Shown here in pieces: positions 23,401 through 34,310 of a DNA stretch of 64,000 bases. How positions within the stretch are numbered: position 1 is the first letter of the stretch; each line of letters begins with the position of its first letter. The notes beneath the pieces are model-generated. The model saw only the letters and a program-made list of their open reading frames with translations, searched no databases and was not told the origin of the DNA. The DNA lies in NCBI GenBank assembly GCA_964020155.1, contig OZ026556.1, positions 2,383,501-2,447,500 on the forward strand. Reading direction: 5' to 3'. Both the position numbers and the translations under genes were made by a program. The stretch is from Chondrilla cf. caribensis. Lineage: Eukaryota; Porifera; Demospongiae; Chondrillida; Chondrillidae.

Positions 23401-26400
23401 GTGAGTATTACACACAGCTGACTGATGGGACAACTCACCTGGAGAGGGCAAGAGATCCACAGATAGGGTTAGAGACTGCAAAAGGCAATTTGCTTTTAAA
23501 ATGGGAACCAAATGAGGTAAGGAGGAGGAAGAAACCTGCTCGAGAAAGAACAGTTTTCTCAAGTGTGTACATTTGCTTAAACAAAAAGCAATAGCAAAAA
23601 AATCATGAGGAATGAGATGAAGATGAAACTCAAGTGACTGGTTGAGTTGTTTTGCAATGTTTTGTGTCAAATTTGAATTCTGAGATTCGTAAAGAGAGTG
23701 AAAAATGTACAAAAGGTGAGGATCATATCTGTAGCTTTCTAATGGTAAAGAGAACGACTGTGAAGAAGAATCAGGATGTGAGACCTGTGGATCAGGATGA
23801 CAGAGGAAAGAAGCTACTTGTGGCAATGATAGACCTGTCAGGCCTGAATAAAAACGCATCACAATTGCAAAGTTCGGATTATTGAAGTTCTCTCGCACAA
23901 ACTGCAACTGCTCGTTGTCTGGTAGCTGGGTGAGGTGGTAGGCGCAGAAGAATTCCTGATTGGTTGTGTGAGAGAAGTTGAATGTACTGCTGGTTAGGTA
24001 TCCCACTGTGCTGGAGTGTTGGTGGAGCAGTCCTTTGAAGAGAGACTCATCCATGGCTTCATCTGTTTTGACCATGCTCAAGAAAGCTTGCCGTACTTCA
24101 TTCTCATCGAACACAAAAGTGAGTGGAGTTGTTTTCATTCCTTTGAAAGCCAATATACCCAGAGCTGCAAACAATTGCTTTACATCATCTGGTAAGTGTT
24201 TGAAGGACAGGCCCCCAAGGTACTTATTCCTCATTTTGCTGGCGATCATGTTACAGAGATACTTCTCATAACACATGGTGATGGAACAAGGGAATCCCTC
24301 ACCTTGGTAGATGGAGCAGAATATAAAGAGATTCATAGGAATGTGGGCACCACCAATCAGATCGGGGCGGGAACACAACTCATCCAGCATCTTATCTCCT
24401 GCTCCAGGACTGCTCTCAAAGAACCTGTGTACATAGCTATCAATGGATGCTTGATCAAAGCCATGGATCTCAAAGAACAAAGGGGATTGTCCTTGAAGGG
24501 ATGGGATACTGCCAGGACGACTTGTTACGATAACATCAGCTTCAGGAAGAACATCACCTTCAAGGATCTTTCTGAATGCACAGGTATCCTCCATCTCAAG
24601 TAACTCTCTGACTTCGTCAGCTCCATCAAATATAAACAGTGTGCCCCTCCCCTTATTGTCAATGAGGGATTGTCCTGCTGCTGAGTGATCCAACTTCTTG
24701 TCTTCTGACCCATAATAGGAGAGAAGTTCATGGAGGTACTTCGCCTGAGACACATTCTTTTCCCTCAGAGGAAAGTACAGGACTTGAGAGTACTCAGAGG
24801 GTGCTTTCTTCTTGGCCAGTGTACGGCAGACTTGTTTGAGCAGTGTGGTCTTTCCAATACCAGCATGGCCATAAATTACTCGGACTTTCTCACTTCTTCT
24901 CAGCAATAGCTTGGCGGGCTTTACATAATTACCTCCTTGTGATTCCACTCCACAAGATCTGTACCTCTGGAGGAAATCAAGTCGATTTCGATCACCTCTA
25001 TCTCTATGAGATGGATTGGAAGGAAGAACAGCAAGCTTGATGTACTGCATTTTGACACCTTCTCCAATCTTCATCTGCTTGTACTGATCATAGGCATAGT
25101 CCTTGAGTCGCAGGATGTGAGAGTCTGGTGAAATCTATATAGAACCAATGACAGTCACTGCTTATTTTTATTAATGGAAATATACATAAGTACGTAGGTG
25201 TTAGTATAGTGAGTACAATACTTAACACACAGTGAACACGGTGTTTTAAAAGCACATATTTTCCTTTAAAGTGTCAATACCATTGATAGGAACTCACTTT
25301 CTCACAGTCAAGTTCCTGTGGTCTCTTCGGAGTAGGTGGTTTAGAGTTGGTCAATTCTGCAGTGAATAGAAATCGGTCTCATTGGATGTGGGTGTGGTCA
25401 ATAGGTGCATATGGATGTCACCATCTGATACAGGTAGGTACAGGTGGTGGGGAGATTATCAGTGGGTGTGGCTAGGAGGGTATAGGCCCCAAAAGAAAGA
25501 GGTCAGAAAGGGATAAATGGGTGTTGTCAGGCATGCATGCGGCAACATAAATAGATTTGGTCTACACATGCAATAGATATTTTCAAAGCAGTACCAATAT
25601 TGGCTAGGGACATTATTACCAATCTTGTGACTTCCCTAATTGCCTGTAATTTGGAACAGGAGATATGGTGTAGCAGTGAAGCAGGGTTCTACTGCCCTCC
25701 TATAGGTACACATAGTACAACAAATTAAAACAACGTAACACATTCCTCTCAATAATACTTCTTCCCAAATCTAGGGTGCATGTTGTCATTGTGACCAGCT
25801 TGCCTTTCTGCGATTTCTGTTTGCCTTTCAAAGTCTTCATTATCTTCTTGGCTACTTGGAGTAGCTTTGGTTTGGCATTATTCCCAGCATCTTCAAGGCA
25901 CTTACAGAACTCCTTCAAGCTTTCTTCGGTATACCATGTTGCAGCATAGTCCTGCCACTTCTGAAATGTCAGACTGATTATCAGGCTTTCCCCAATCATT
26001 CAAAGCAGTAATCTCCTTGAAAGTGGGTTCATCCAAGAGTGGGGGTTTCCAACCATACAGTTTTGCTACAAGGTCATCACTCATTCGCAGGTGGCTCCTC
26101 AGATAGGTATATCGCTCAAGCAATACATTCTTCACTACATTTTCTATAGTAGTGACAAAGTAGAAAGGTCTGTGTTTTAAATTGTATAATTGCATGGTCT
26201 ATAGTGGATTTACTCTCAAGTAAATTACTGTACATATGTGTAACTACAATTAAAAGGAAGGGACACAGCACAGAAGGTGCATGCATGCAGTCAATCTCCA
26301 ACAGAGCTAATTATTTTCAATCCGAAGGAAATACAGTGGACCCTCACTTATCCGAACACCTTGGGACTGAGGGGCGGTAAGATATGCAAAACGTTCAGAT

Positions 26401-28121
26401 AACTGAAGCAGGAATGAATGCATTATGATATGTCAATTTATTGCTCATTATTTGGCTACATGTTGGCTATAAAGCAAAACACAACAAATGGTTTGGAACT
26501 TTCCATTTCGACTCCCAGAATGTAACACTTGTCTACATCTAATACGTGCTCCTACACGTAACCGCAACAATGAATTTATATTGCGCGAAAAAAGATGGCC
26601 GATTTCGATCGCCGAGAATGAGAAATTGGGCTGAAACTTGTGCGTTGAAGCTTCGCCGAACATAATAACTTCAACGAAGGTTCTTCTGAACCTAAGGAAG
26701 ACCCTACGAAATTTTTTAACTCGAATTACTTGTTTGCTGACTGTTCAAGCACGTGTAGGGCCTACCTATTATTATTATTCACCACTAATGTCAAATGGCT
26801 AATGTACAAATAGCTATCCCTGGAAATTTGGTGTCTGGATAATCCGAGCCACCGGATAAAAGAAGTCGGGATAAATGAGGGTCCACTCTATTAATAGTGG
26901 AGCTACAAGTGGTCAAATGCATATGATTAGAGACATAATGCTCTAAAAATGATCCAGAGGACACTGCTCGTCCTGTTAATATGTCAGATGTTGTTTCATA
27001 AACCAATCACATTGTTATATACCTAGAAAGCCTGGATCATGTAGTGAGAGGACATGCAAATTCGTAGCACAATGAGCAAACATGACCAGTGTGAGTCTCC
27101 TTCCCGGACTATCTATTCCAAAACACTTGTGTTTGTCCATACACTTTATATACAGTACTTTACTGGATACTGCAGTCACGGTTCATCTCATGCATGCATC
27201 AGATTAATAAAAATACAATGAAACCAGCTGCATCCATTTTCTTGTCACATGCCACTGTGCATATATTGTGTTCCGAGATATTGGCCTAGTAATGTCATGT
27301 GCCTGCTTTCAAGTGAGGTTTATGATTTTTAGTATATAATCATAATATACCCTAGTTATGACGTAGTGTTTTTACATGCAGGGAATATAGGTATATGCAG
27401 GTACAAATTTAAGGTTTCAGACAATGTACACTCACTCTGTTGATAATAATAGACTAGAAGCTGAAGACAAAGTTTTAAAGACCAAGTATGGAGTATATAC
27501 ATGTAGGTCTTGGAGTATGCAAGCCATGATTGTAATGTATATAATTTAATCAAGTAAAATGAATTTATAGTCTGTGAAGACCAAGTACACCCTATCAGTA
27601 TGAGCTTTGAACACGCTGTACCTTCAACAACATCATCCTCACTATCACTGAAAGTACTTAGTCTAGCAGACTGAGGCAGTCTCTTCCTACTATCTACAGG
27701 GTTGAAACAGCAAATCAATGAATGTATACTATAGTAGTTGCCAATAACAACAACTAGTATACACAACAAGTCACATTATGAATCACTATAATTATCAAAC
27801 ACAATAGCAACTAAGTATTTATAGATTATACATGTCATTCAACCATTCACTCTATATATAATAGTGTAATATACATACAAGTATTATACCTAGTATGGAC
27901 AATTAAACCGAGTATTTATGAACAAACCAATTTACAACAGATGGTAAAGTAACTTATTCTCACAGGGTGGTGGCTTGGATTCCTTGATGGGACCATGTGA
28001 TGTCATCCTCTCTGCCATCACACAGTGAATATACTTTGGTACAATTGAGACAAAACCGTTAACGCCTTCTACAAGGTCAATCAGGACTCTGGGGGAGCGA
28101 CAAACGTGACTTGTAGGTAAA
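20496..28121 (-). CDS. NLR-type NACHT-LRR immune receptor
   Basis: Cytoplasmic pattern-recognition receptor of the NLR family. Exons 5' to 3': 28,121-27,964, 27,693-27,622, 26,143-25,759, 25,356-25,298, 25,134-23,439 (NACHT), 23,242-23,103, 23,025-22,869, 22,465-22,299 and 20,738-20,496 (stop TAA). Apart from a one-base problem in the 26,143-25,759 block, phases fit at every junction checked. The NACHT exon has a P-loop GHAGIGKTT (about 24,838-24,870), Walker B LFIFDGADEV (about 24,616-24,645) and a helical tail. The last four exons and the end of the NACHT exon carry leucine-rich repeat patterns (for example LQSLTLSVDLLPSP, TLRELFLSG, LLKQVTLLDV). The N-terminal block is helical with W and is probably death-fold-like, as in other sponge NLRs, but the subfamily is uncertain. 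An upstream first exon starting at an ATG at 28,734 is possible but its donor is unclear. Introns hold two pogo-like elements. Confidence 0.85.
21179..21725 (-). repeat. Truncated copy of the TA-flanked pogo-like family
   Basis: It starts after TA with CAGTAGAGCCCCTCATATCC, a diverged terminal repeat, and continues to the internal text around TTTCGTGCAATATAAATTAT and AATTCACTGTTGCGGTTA shared with the 54,964 copy. The right terminal repeat is missing. It lies in the last intron of the NLR gene. Confidence 0.65.
23439..25134 (-). CDS. NACHT exon of the NLR gene
   Basis: A single 1,696-nt exon with acceptor TATATAG and donor GTGAGT. It opens ISPDSHILRLKDYAYDQYKQ, the linker typical before NACHT. 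It then has the nucleotide-binding P-loop, Walker B with an acidic DGADE, a sensor-like VIVTSRPG motif, and winged-helix and superhelical segments ending in the first leucine-rich repeats. NACHT domains use ATP-dependent oligomerisation to switch the receptor on. The key P-loop lysine and Walker B aspartate are present, so the domain looks intact. Confidence 0.9.
25759..26143 (-). CDS. N-terminal helical (death-fold-like) exon(s) of the NLR gene
   Basis: The upstream half reads VLLERYTYLRSHLRMSDDL and continues open to about 25,965. The downstream half, in another frame, reads FQKWQDYAATWYTEESLKEF and continues to the donor at 25,759. As one exon the length is one base off for its entry and exit phases. 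A 109-nt intron (GTAGCA after DDL to TTTCAG before AAGTGG) would join them in frame. A single-base indel is the alternative. The amphipathic helices and conserved W suggest a death-fold adaptor domain. Confidence 0.55.
26334..26888 (+). mobile_element. Complete TA-flanked pogo/Tigger-like MITE
   Basis: TA precedes CAGTGGACCCTCACTTATCC at 26,334 and TA follows the inverted end GAGGGTCCACTC at 26,888. The element is 555 bp. Terminal CAGTGGACCCTC-type repeats with TA duplication are the hallmark of pogo/Tigger elements. No transposase remains. It lies in an intron of the NLR gene. Confidence 0.8.
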
Positions 28122-29600
28122 CTAAAGTAGGGGAGACAGAAAGGTAGCTACAGGTAAGAAAGGGAGGATATTTAAGAGGAGAGCCAGCTACAGTGGTACG
28201 TAGTAAGTACTTACGGTGGAATAGCTAGCAGTAAATTAGGGCATACTGGGTAAGTCCATTAAATTAGGGACACTGTAGGACCTGGTATAGACTAGCACAA
28301 ACGGCACGCATAATATAATATAGCTAGGTATGTTATCGAAACATCATAGATCTAGAAACGTCATTACCTGTTCACGCTTTATAGATGTACTGACGGTCAA
28401 TCAACTGAATCATGTAATCCAGCCAATCAAAAGAGTGAAGAAGTGGCATATAAGTACACAATTAAGAGTCACCAGATGAAGAATTCGATCGATGCGGAGG
28501 ATGAGTCGAAACCAGAAATTAAATCCCGCCCACAAATGGCCGTCTCCTTCTGGTTACAAAAAATTGTGAGACCGAGGGTATATTATACGTCAGTGGGTAC
28601 GAATTCGAAACGTTTGCGTTACGTCTGAAGGTAGACGCTACATGTGATTTCAACGAGCAATCCTTCGCTTCTTTAAAACTTTCGTGGTGAGTGGATATAT
28701 CGATATTTGCTGTTTCTTCATTGAATTGATCCATTACAGCAGTTTTATCGTCTATTTAGCTAATTATGTCTGTATAATACATGCTGGACAAAAAAGAATA
28801 AAGTCGCATGGAGTAATTCCAGTCACAGTTTAAGGCCGGTTACTGATGAAAAAAAACTGTAGTTTTCTACCTCATCATGCCAACCTTTCGAGTACAATTA
28901 AACTGCTCCACTGGCCATGGTGATGACAACACTTAGCTACACCATACCTGACAGTGAACCCAGCCACTTGCTTCCCATGTGCTGGTTATTCAGCATTGTT
29001 CTGAATTGTACCATGAGCAAAATTACCCTAATTTACCTTGAAGGCAAATATGCATCAGCTACGTACCATCTCCCCAGTTTGATCAACTCAATGTACATTT
29101 TGTTGTTAAATTTATTTTGACCTTATTTTGATTATTATTAGATAGTTTTGTATTATATATCTCTTCAATTATCACACGGATATTAAATGTATGGTTATAT
29201 ATTATATTAAGGTTCACATTTCCCTATTGTAACACTTTAATGATTATCAATTGTTATTACTGAATTAAGACATAACAATAATAATAGTATAAAAAGGATT
29301 TAGTACATATATATACAAAGATAGCAAAATTGCAAAAAAAAATATAGCATCCCACCCTATATACTATAGCTGTGTAGCTGACTACCAAAGCATCCTTACT
29401 GGTATTAGGTTGTGCTGAGCAACACTGAAGGAGTAGTAGAAGTAACACATGACATTGTACAGAACATCACAGAATAATGCCACAAGGAATTCGAAGTGAT
29501 GATACAGAGTGTTTATGAATGTCCCATGATGCATTTATGTGCATATAGTACATGGAGTATATAAGCTGCATGGTACAGAGAAAACCGCTTTACATGATGT
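28122..29600. other. Sequence upstream of the NLR gene; possible first exon at 28,734
   Basis: This region contains the likely NLR promoter and 5' end. A minus-strand frame from an ATG at 28,734 (MDQFNEETANIDISTHHESF onward) could be the first coding exon, but no donor of the needed phase 2 was convincing. The rest is AT-rich with no gene recognised. Confidence 0.35.
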
Positions 29601-29604
29601 ACAC

Positions 29605-29865
29605 GGATACAGTGGTCCTCTGTCCACTGTACCGTGTGGACAGAGGACCACTGTACCGTGTGGACAGACGACCACTGTACTGTGTAGATAGAGAACCATG
29701 CACTGCACTGTGTGGACAGAGGACCACTGTACTGTGTGGACAGACGACCACTGTACTGTGTAGATAGAGAACCATGCACTGCACTGTGTGGACAGACGAC
29801 CACTGTACTGTGTAGATAGAGAGCCATGCACTGCACTGTGTGGACAGAGGACCACTGTACCGTGT
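29605..29865. repeat. Minisatellite with 24- and 28-bp units
   Basis: Tandem units of two kinds alternate: GTGTGGACAGAGGACCACTG plus 4 bp, and GTGTAGATAGAGAACCATGC plus 8 bp. The left end starts with an inverted half-unit (CAGTGGTCCTCTGTCCAC). All frames stay open by chance of unit length, which produces spurious long open frames on both strands. Confidence 0.85.
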
Positions 29866-30335
29866 GTTGATTATCACACATCTATTTTTTCACAATGAGA
29901 CCACATAGACATTTTTGTAATGAGTAGTACTTCAAGCTTCTATATACAATAACCTCAACAGTACTGCCAGAAAATTCATTAGTCAATATTACATTAGTCT
30001 CTCATAGTCAGACTCATTCTCACCTCCATGGCCAAGTTTACAAGTTGGACTTGGTCCTGGCAAGATTGGGTTGGGTAAAGACTGCGCAGAAAACTGTTAC
30101 ATAGGACTATTCTATGTACGTATAATAATATACGCACATACGTATTACAAGATCTATACAAATGTATATCAATAATTAGTAAATATGTACCTTTGCATAC
30201 CTCAATTACAGCACATCTATATATTTACGGACTTGCATACATTGTACTATTATAGTGCACATACTGTATGTACACATCGCTGTACAAATACATGTACATA
30301 TGTATTCGTATAATATATCATATACATTGAATGCA

Positions 30336-30338
<3 letters not shown>

Positions 30339-30402
<64 letters not shown>
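30339..30402. repeat. (AT)n(GT)n microsatellite
   Basis: About 25 AT dinucleotides run directly into seven GT dinucleotides. Confidence 0.95.
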
Positions 30403-31399
30403 ACCTAGGCCTTATTTACATACAGCATAACACATAATTACGTGTTCTTAAAGAGATGACACACACCTTACAAATATAAATATGTACGTACATATGTGTG
30501 TATCAAAGCATATGTATGGTCCATATTATATGCATGTATAGGTATCACAATAACCATGATATAAACGCCATATGCCTTGAGAAGATGTATACGTAGAACA
30601 CATATCATTATTATGCAGATGCATGTATATACGTACACACTCATATGTATATTATATCCTCAAGTTGTGTGTTCAACTCTAAGGCATATGTATGTGTTAT
30701 GCTGTATGTGTTGTACAACACAGCAAGTAAATAAGGTATGTATATACGTATAAACATGCATGAGCACACATAGCGGGAATGCATAAAATGACAAATACAT
30801 ACATACATATACATAATATACACATGTATATGCATAATCGATTTGCTGGCACTAATAATCATAATCACACATAATCAGATTTGAAATAAAAATCCATTGA
30901 TTAATCACTTAATCAATTCATCGTCCCAGCACTAGTATCTACGATGGAGGGGATCAAATCAGGGACAATTAATTTGGGAATATGGCACCCCGAGTAAAAT
31001 GTCCGATAGGGAATATGGCTCCCTCTTAAGGAAATTGGTCCAACTCTTTATAGGAGATACTACCACCCATGGGTTAATTTCTTTAGGTTTTTTGTATCCT
31101 TTACCTATAATGGTATCATTGTAAAAAAATATACAAAATAATAATAATTATTAGAATTGCACAAACCTGCCTGAATTTAAGCATCTACTTCACTGAAAAT
31201 GGATTAAGTTGTCAAACATATGTAGTGGCAACGAATGTGACTTGAGACATCACTATCAATATACTGAATATATACTGACAATCATGCAACACTGAATTGC
31301 AACGACGGATAAAATAATGTCCTAGAGGCTCATTGCTACATTGTTAATAACAGGCGAATTGGTCTTGAGCAGAATTAATGTGTATAATATTATATATAT

Positions 31400-31517
31400 A
31401 GCAGAATCACAATTCTCAGTTTTGTACACATCAGTTGATGAAGGCCTATATATGAGGCCAAAATGTCCTGCAATCAAAATTTAAATGTTATATATATATA
31501 TATATATTGATTCTGCT
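31400..31517 (+). repeat. Short inverted-end element with degenerate hammerhead-like core
   Basis: AGCAGAATCA at the left and its exact inverse TGATTCTGCT at the right bound a 118-bp segment. Inside is TTGATGA, then AGGCC, a loop and GGCC, then AAAAT (31,435-31,464). This is a mutated version of the CUGANGA / stem II / GAAA layout. A TA microsatellite fills the right half. Such cores are typical of Penelope-like retroelement ends. Confidence 0.4.
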
Positions 31518-31633
31518 ACTCAAGACTAATTCATCTAATTAACAGAATGTGTGTTGTAAAAGTGCGGCCATTGAGAATCTTCCTTAATTTAGTTTCTTCA
31601 TTATGAACCAAAAATTGTTCTATATTCACTTCA

Positions 31634-31635
31634 GT

Positions 31636-31688
<53 letters not shown>

Positions 31689-31697
31689 TGTGTGTGG
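31634..31697. repeat. (GT)n microsatellite
   Basis: About 30 GT dinucleotides with a few interruptions (GTGCGTGTGCGT at the left, one TATG). Confidence 0.95.
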
Positions 31698-31805
31698 TGT
31701 TATAAAACGACTAGTACATTATGTGCAAAATGACTATGAAATGACATTAATAAGACATCCACAAGTAAAATGACATATACATGTGGAAAAAAATTTAAAA
31801 GTCAG

Positions 31806-34270
31806 CTATGCATGATAATCTCCAGGACCAACAGTACACTGGTCTTTGGATGTCTTGCAACAACTGGCGAAAGGGGAGCATCCAGGAGTAGCACACGGCT
31901 CCAGCTTTACATCTCGACCTTTATTGATTTGAGACTTTCCCCACACCATTTTTGCATCAAATGCATTCTTGAGCTACAGAGAAAATATCAAGAAGTACTG
32001 AAGGTACCTGGTATGTTGCAAGGACAGATCAAGGTGCAGTGTGCGAATATCTGTGCTATTTGCCTACTTCATTTGCTATTGCACACTTCCTTGCCAGGTA
32101 ATTGTTATTGAAATTTGCCAATTAATAGCCTAGCAACTCATTGTTCCCCTATATAGAATTCTGTGTGGGAGTTAGTATATATATACAATAATATCACTTT
32201 TCTCTGGTAATTATACATAGCAATAAGTCCGGGTTTGGCATACAAATACACAACATCAGGACATTCTCACATTCTTCATAGTATCCATGATGTTGTTGTA
32301 TTCTGGATCTTTTGATGTCAAAGTATACACTTCACTTGGATCTTCATCCAGGTTGAACAACAATGGAGGATCTTGGACAGCTTTTTTAGTAGCACTCCAA
32401 CAATCTTGATCGGGGTACGGCTTACTGCAGTGACTCCTGATGCAGACAAGACGTAACACAAGATTCACAGCATGAGAAAAGTATAATATCAGCAGTAATA
32501 TGAGGCATGCACAACAATGAAGGATTGGTTATCTTGCCAATATATAATTAAAAGAAAGTATGAAGTTGAGGTAGTTGTTTAGGACAAGGCCTGATTATAG
32601 GTTGTGCCTAAAATGCGGACCGTAGACGGATTATGCAGACAGTGGACAGGGTGTGTCAAAATCATCACTGCTCTAAGCAAAACTCTCCATTGCAGACAAA
32701 TCTGCATACAACTGTAATAACCGTGCTGTTTCATGAACAAAGATTTTCCCCTGCTTACCAGAAGGAGTTTTAAACAGATTACAAGCTGTTCATTCACCGT
32801 GTCGCTGGCGTCATCGTCGTTTGTAGGCTATTTATCTCTAGCATTTGCAATAGGAAAGGTGTTAGGCTGATTTGAGTCAGGTTGATTACAGCATTTTCCA
32901 AGGCGTCCAGATCGACAGCTGATACATCTCTTTCCCAATTTAACACAAATGCATACAGTTACAGCACTTGGCGGATTTATTACACCGACAACAAGACATT
33001 CGGAAACTATTCTGTTATGAGGGTAATTGCTAAATTAACAAAGTCTTAAATCCTGTCGAGAGAAATGTTACGCCATCTGCACTAAAGATACTAAAGATAT
33101 CTTCGTATCTGCGGGTCCGCATTTTAGACGCTTATGGGTGCTAATTGGTGTTGATATACTAAAGTACAGGTCCACATCCACGTGGACGGTCCGCATTCTA
33201 GGCACAACCCTGATTATATGGAGCGGAGGTCTGTGGCTCACTAACCACACTGAGGTCAGTGACCTCTTCTAATATGGCTGAATGGACGTCTGCTTGGGTA
33301 CCAGGTTAGACAATCCTTGTTCAGCCAGAGCTCTGAGCAGTGGGAACCATACATAGATGTTTTAGCCTAGTCCGACCTCACCAATATTGCATACCTATGT
33401 ATTTATACTTGGATCATAAATTCCAAGTACAGTTCGACAAACACTCGTGGTTTGGAAGGTATGGTTTGGACTGTATGGATCAGTGACAGTGAGAACATCT
33501 TAATCCTCCAAACAACATTTAAAGATGTCAAGGCCTACATTAACCAAATTAACCGTCCTTTTTTGGCATGTCACATTGAATCTCACCCTGCTGTCATGAA
33601 ATGAGCCTTATACTGCTTGTGCCGCACTGCATACACTCCATCCTTCTCCTGACAAACTCCAGAATAATAATAGAATGTGTCCCGCTCACTCTGGACAGAA
33701 ATAATATAATATTCAGGAAATATACAGTGGACCCTCAATATCGGGCCTCAAAGAGTATGCAGCAAGGCCAGAGAAGTAAAATTGTTGAAAAACTTGCAAA
33801 AATAAAAATTGTAAATGATCCGTATACACATTAACAGTACACTGATCTCAAAAGTGCCACAACTGTTATGTTCAATCATTACACAGTCATTCTGTTACAT
33901 TATACATGTTTGTATGTTAAAGGAACAGAGGTAGTCAAGAACAATGAATGTAAATGTCCAGTTACTACCATAAGAACAGAGGGGCAGGATAAACTGATGG
34001 ACAAGTGACGGACTACAATGTACATAATATTATGTAATATGTTTAAAAGGAAAACAAAACCTGCATGCATGTTGTGCACATTGTTTGCAATACAACCTGT
34101 CACAATACGGTTATGACAAGTATGTTATAGACTGATAACTCTGCGTTGATCTTTGACCTCACATTAAAGGTAATTAAAGTAATTTAAACATCTATTTCTG
34201 GGTTACAGCACACACTGCCTAATTGTCATACACAGAAATGCACACACAGCCATATCAAAACACACACACA

Positions 34271-34310
<40 letters not shown>

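Larger units (their letters stand above)
29866..31805. other. Intergenic region with microsatellites
   Basis: This is the intergenic region 3' of the arylsulfatase gene. It holds an (AT)n run with a (GT)n tail at 30,339-30,402, a long TATGTA-rich low-complexity tract (about 30,120-30,860) and a (GT)n run at 31,634-31,697. GGGAATATGGC recurs at about 30,978 and 31,010. No gene is recognised. Confidence 0.6.

Noticed and set aside
29513..29881. Overlapping long open frames and a CRISPR-like pattern
   Set aside because: Produced by the minisatellite, whose units (24 and 28 bp) lack stops. There are no unique spacers and the genome is eukaryotic.
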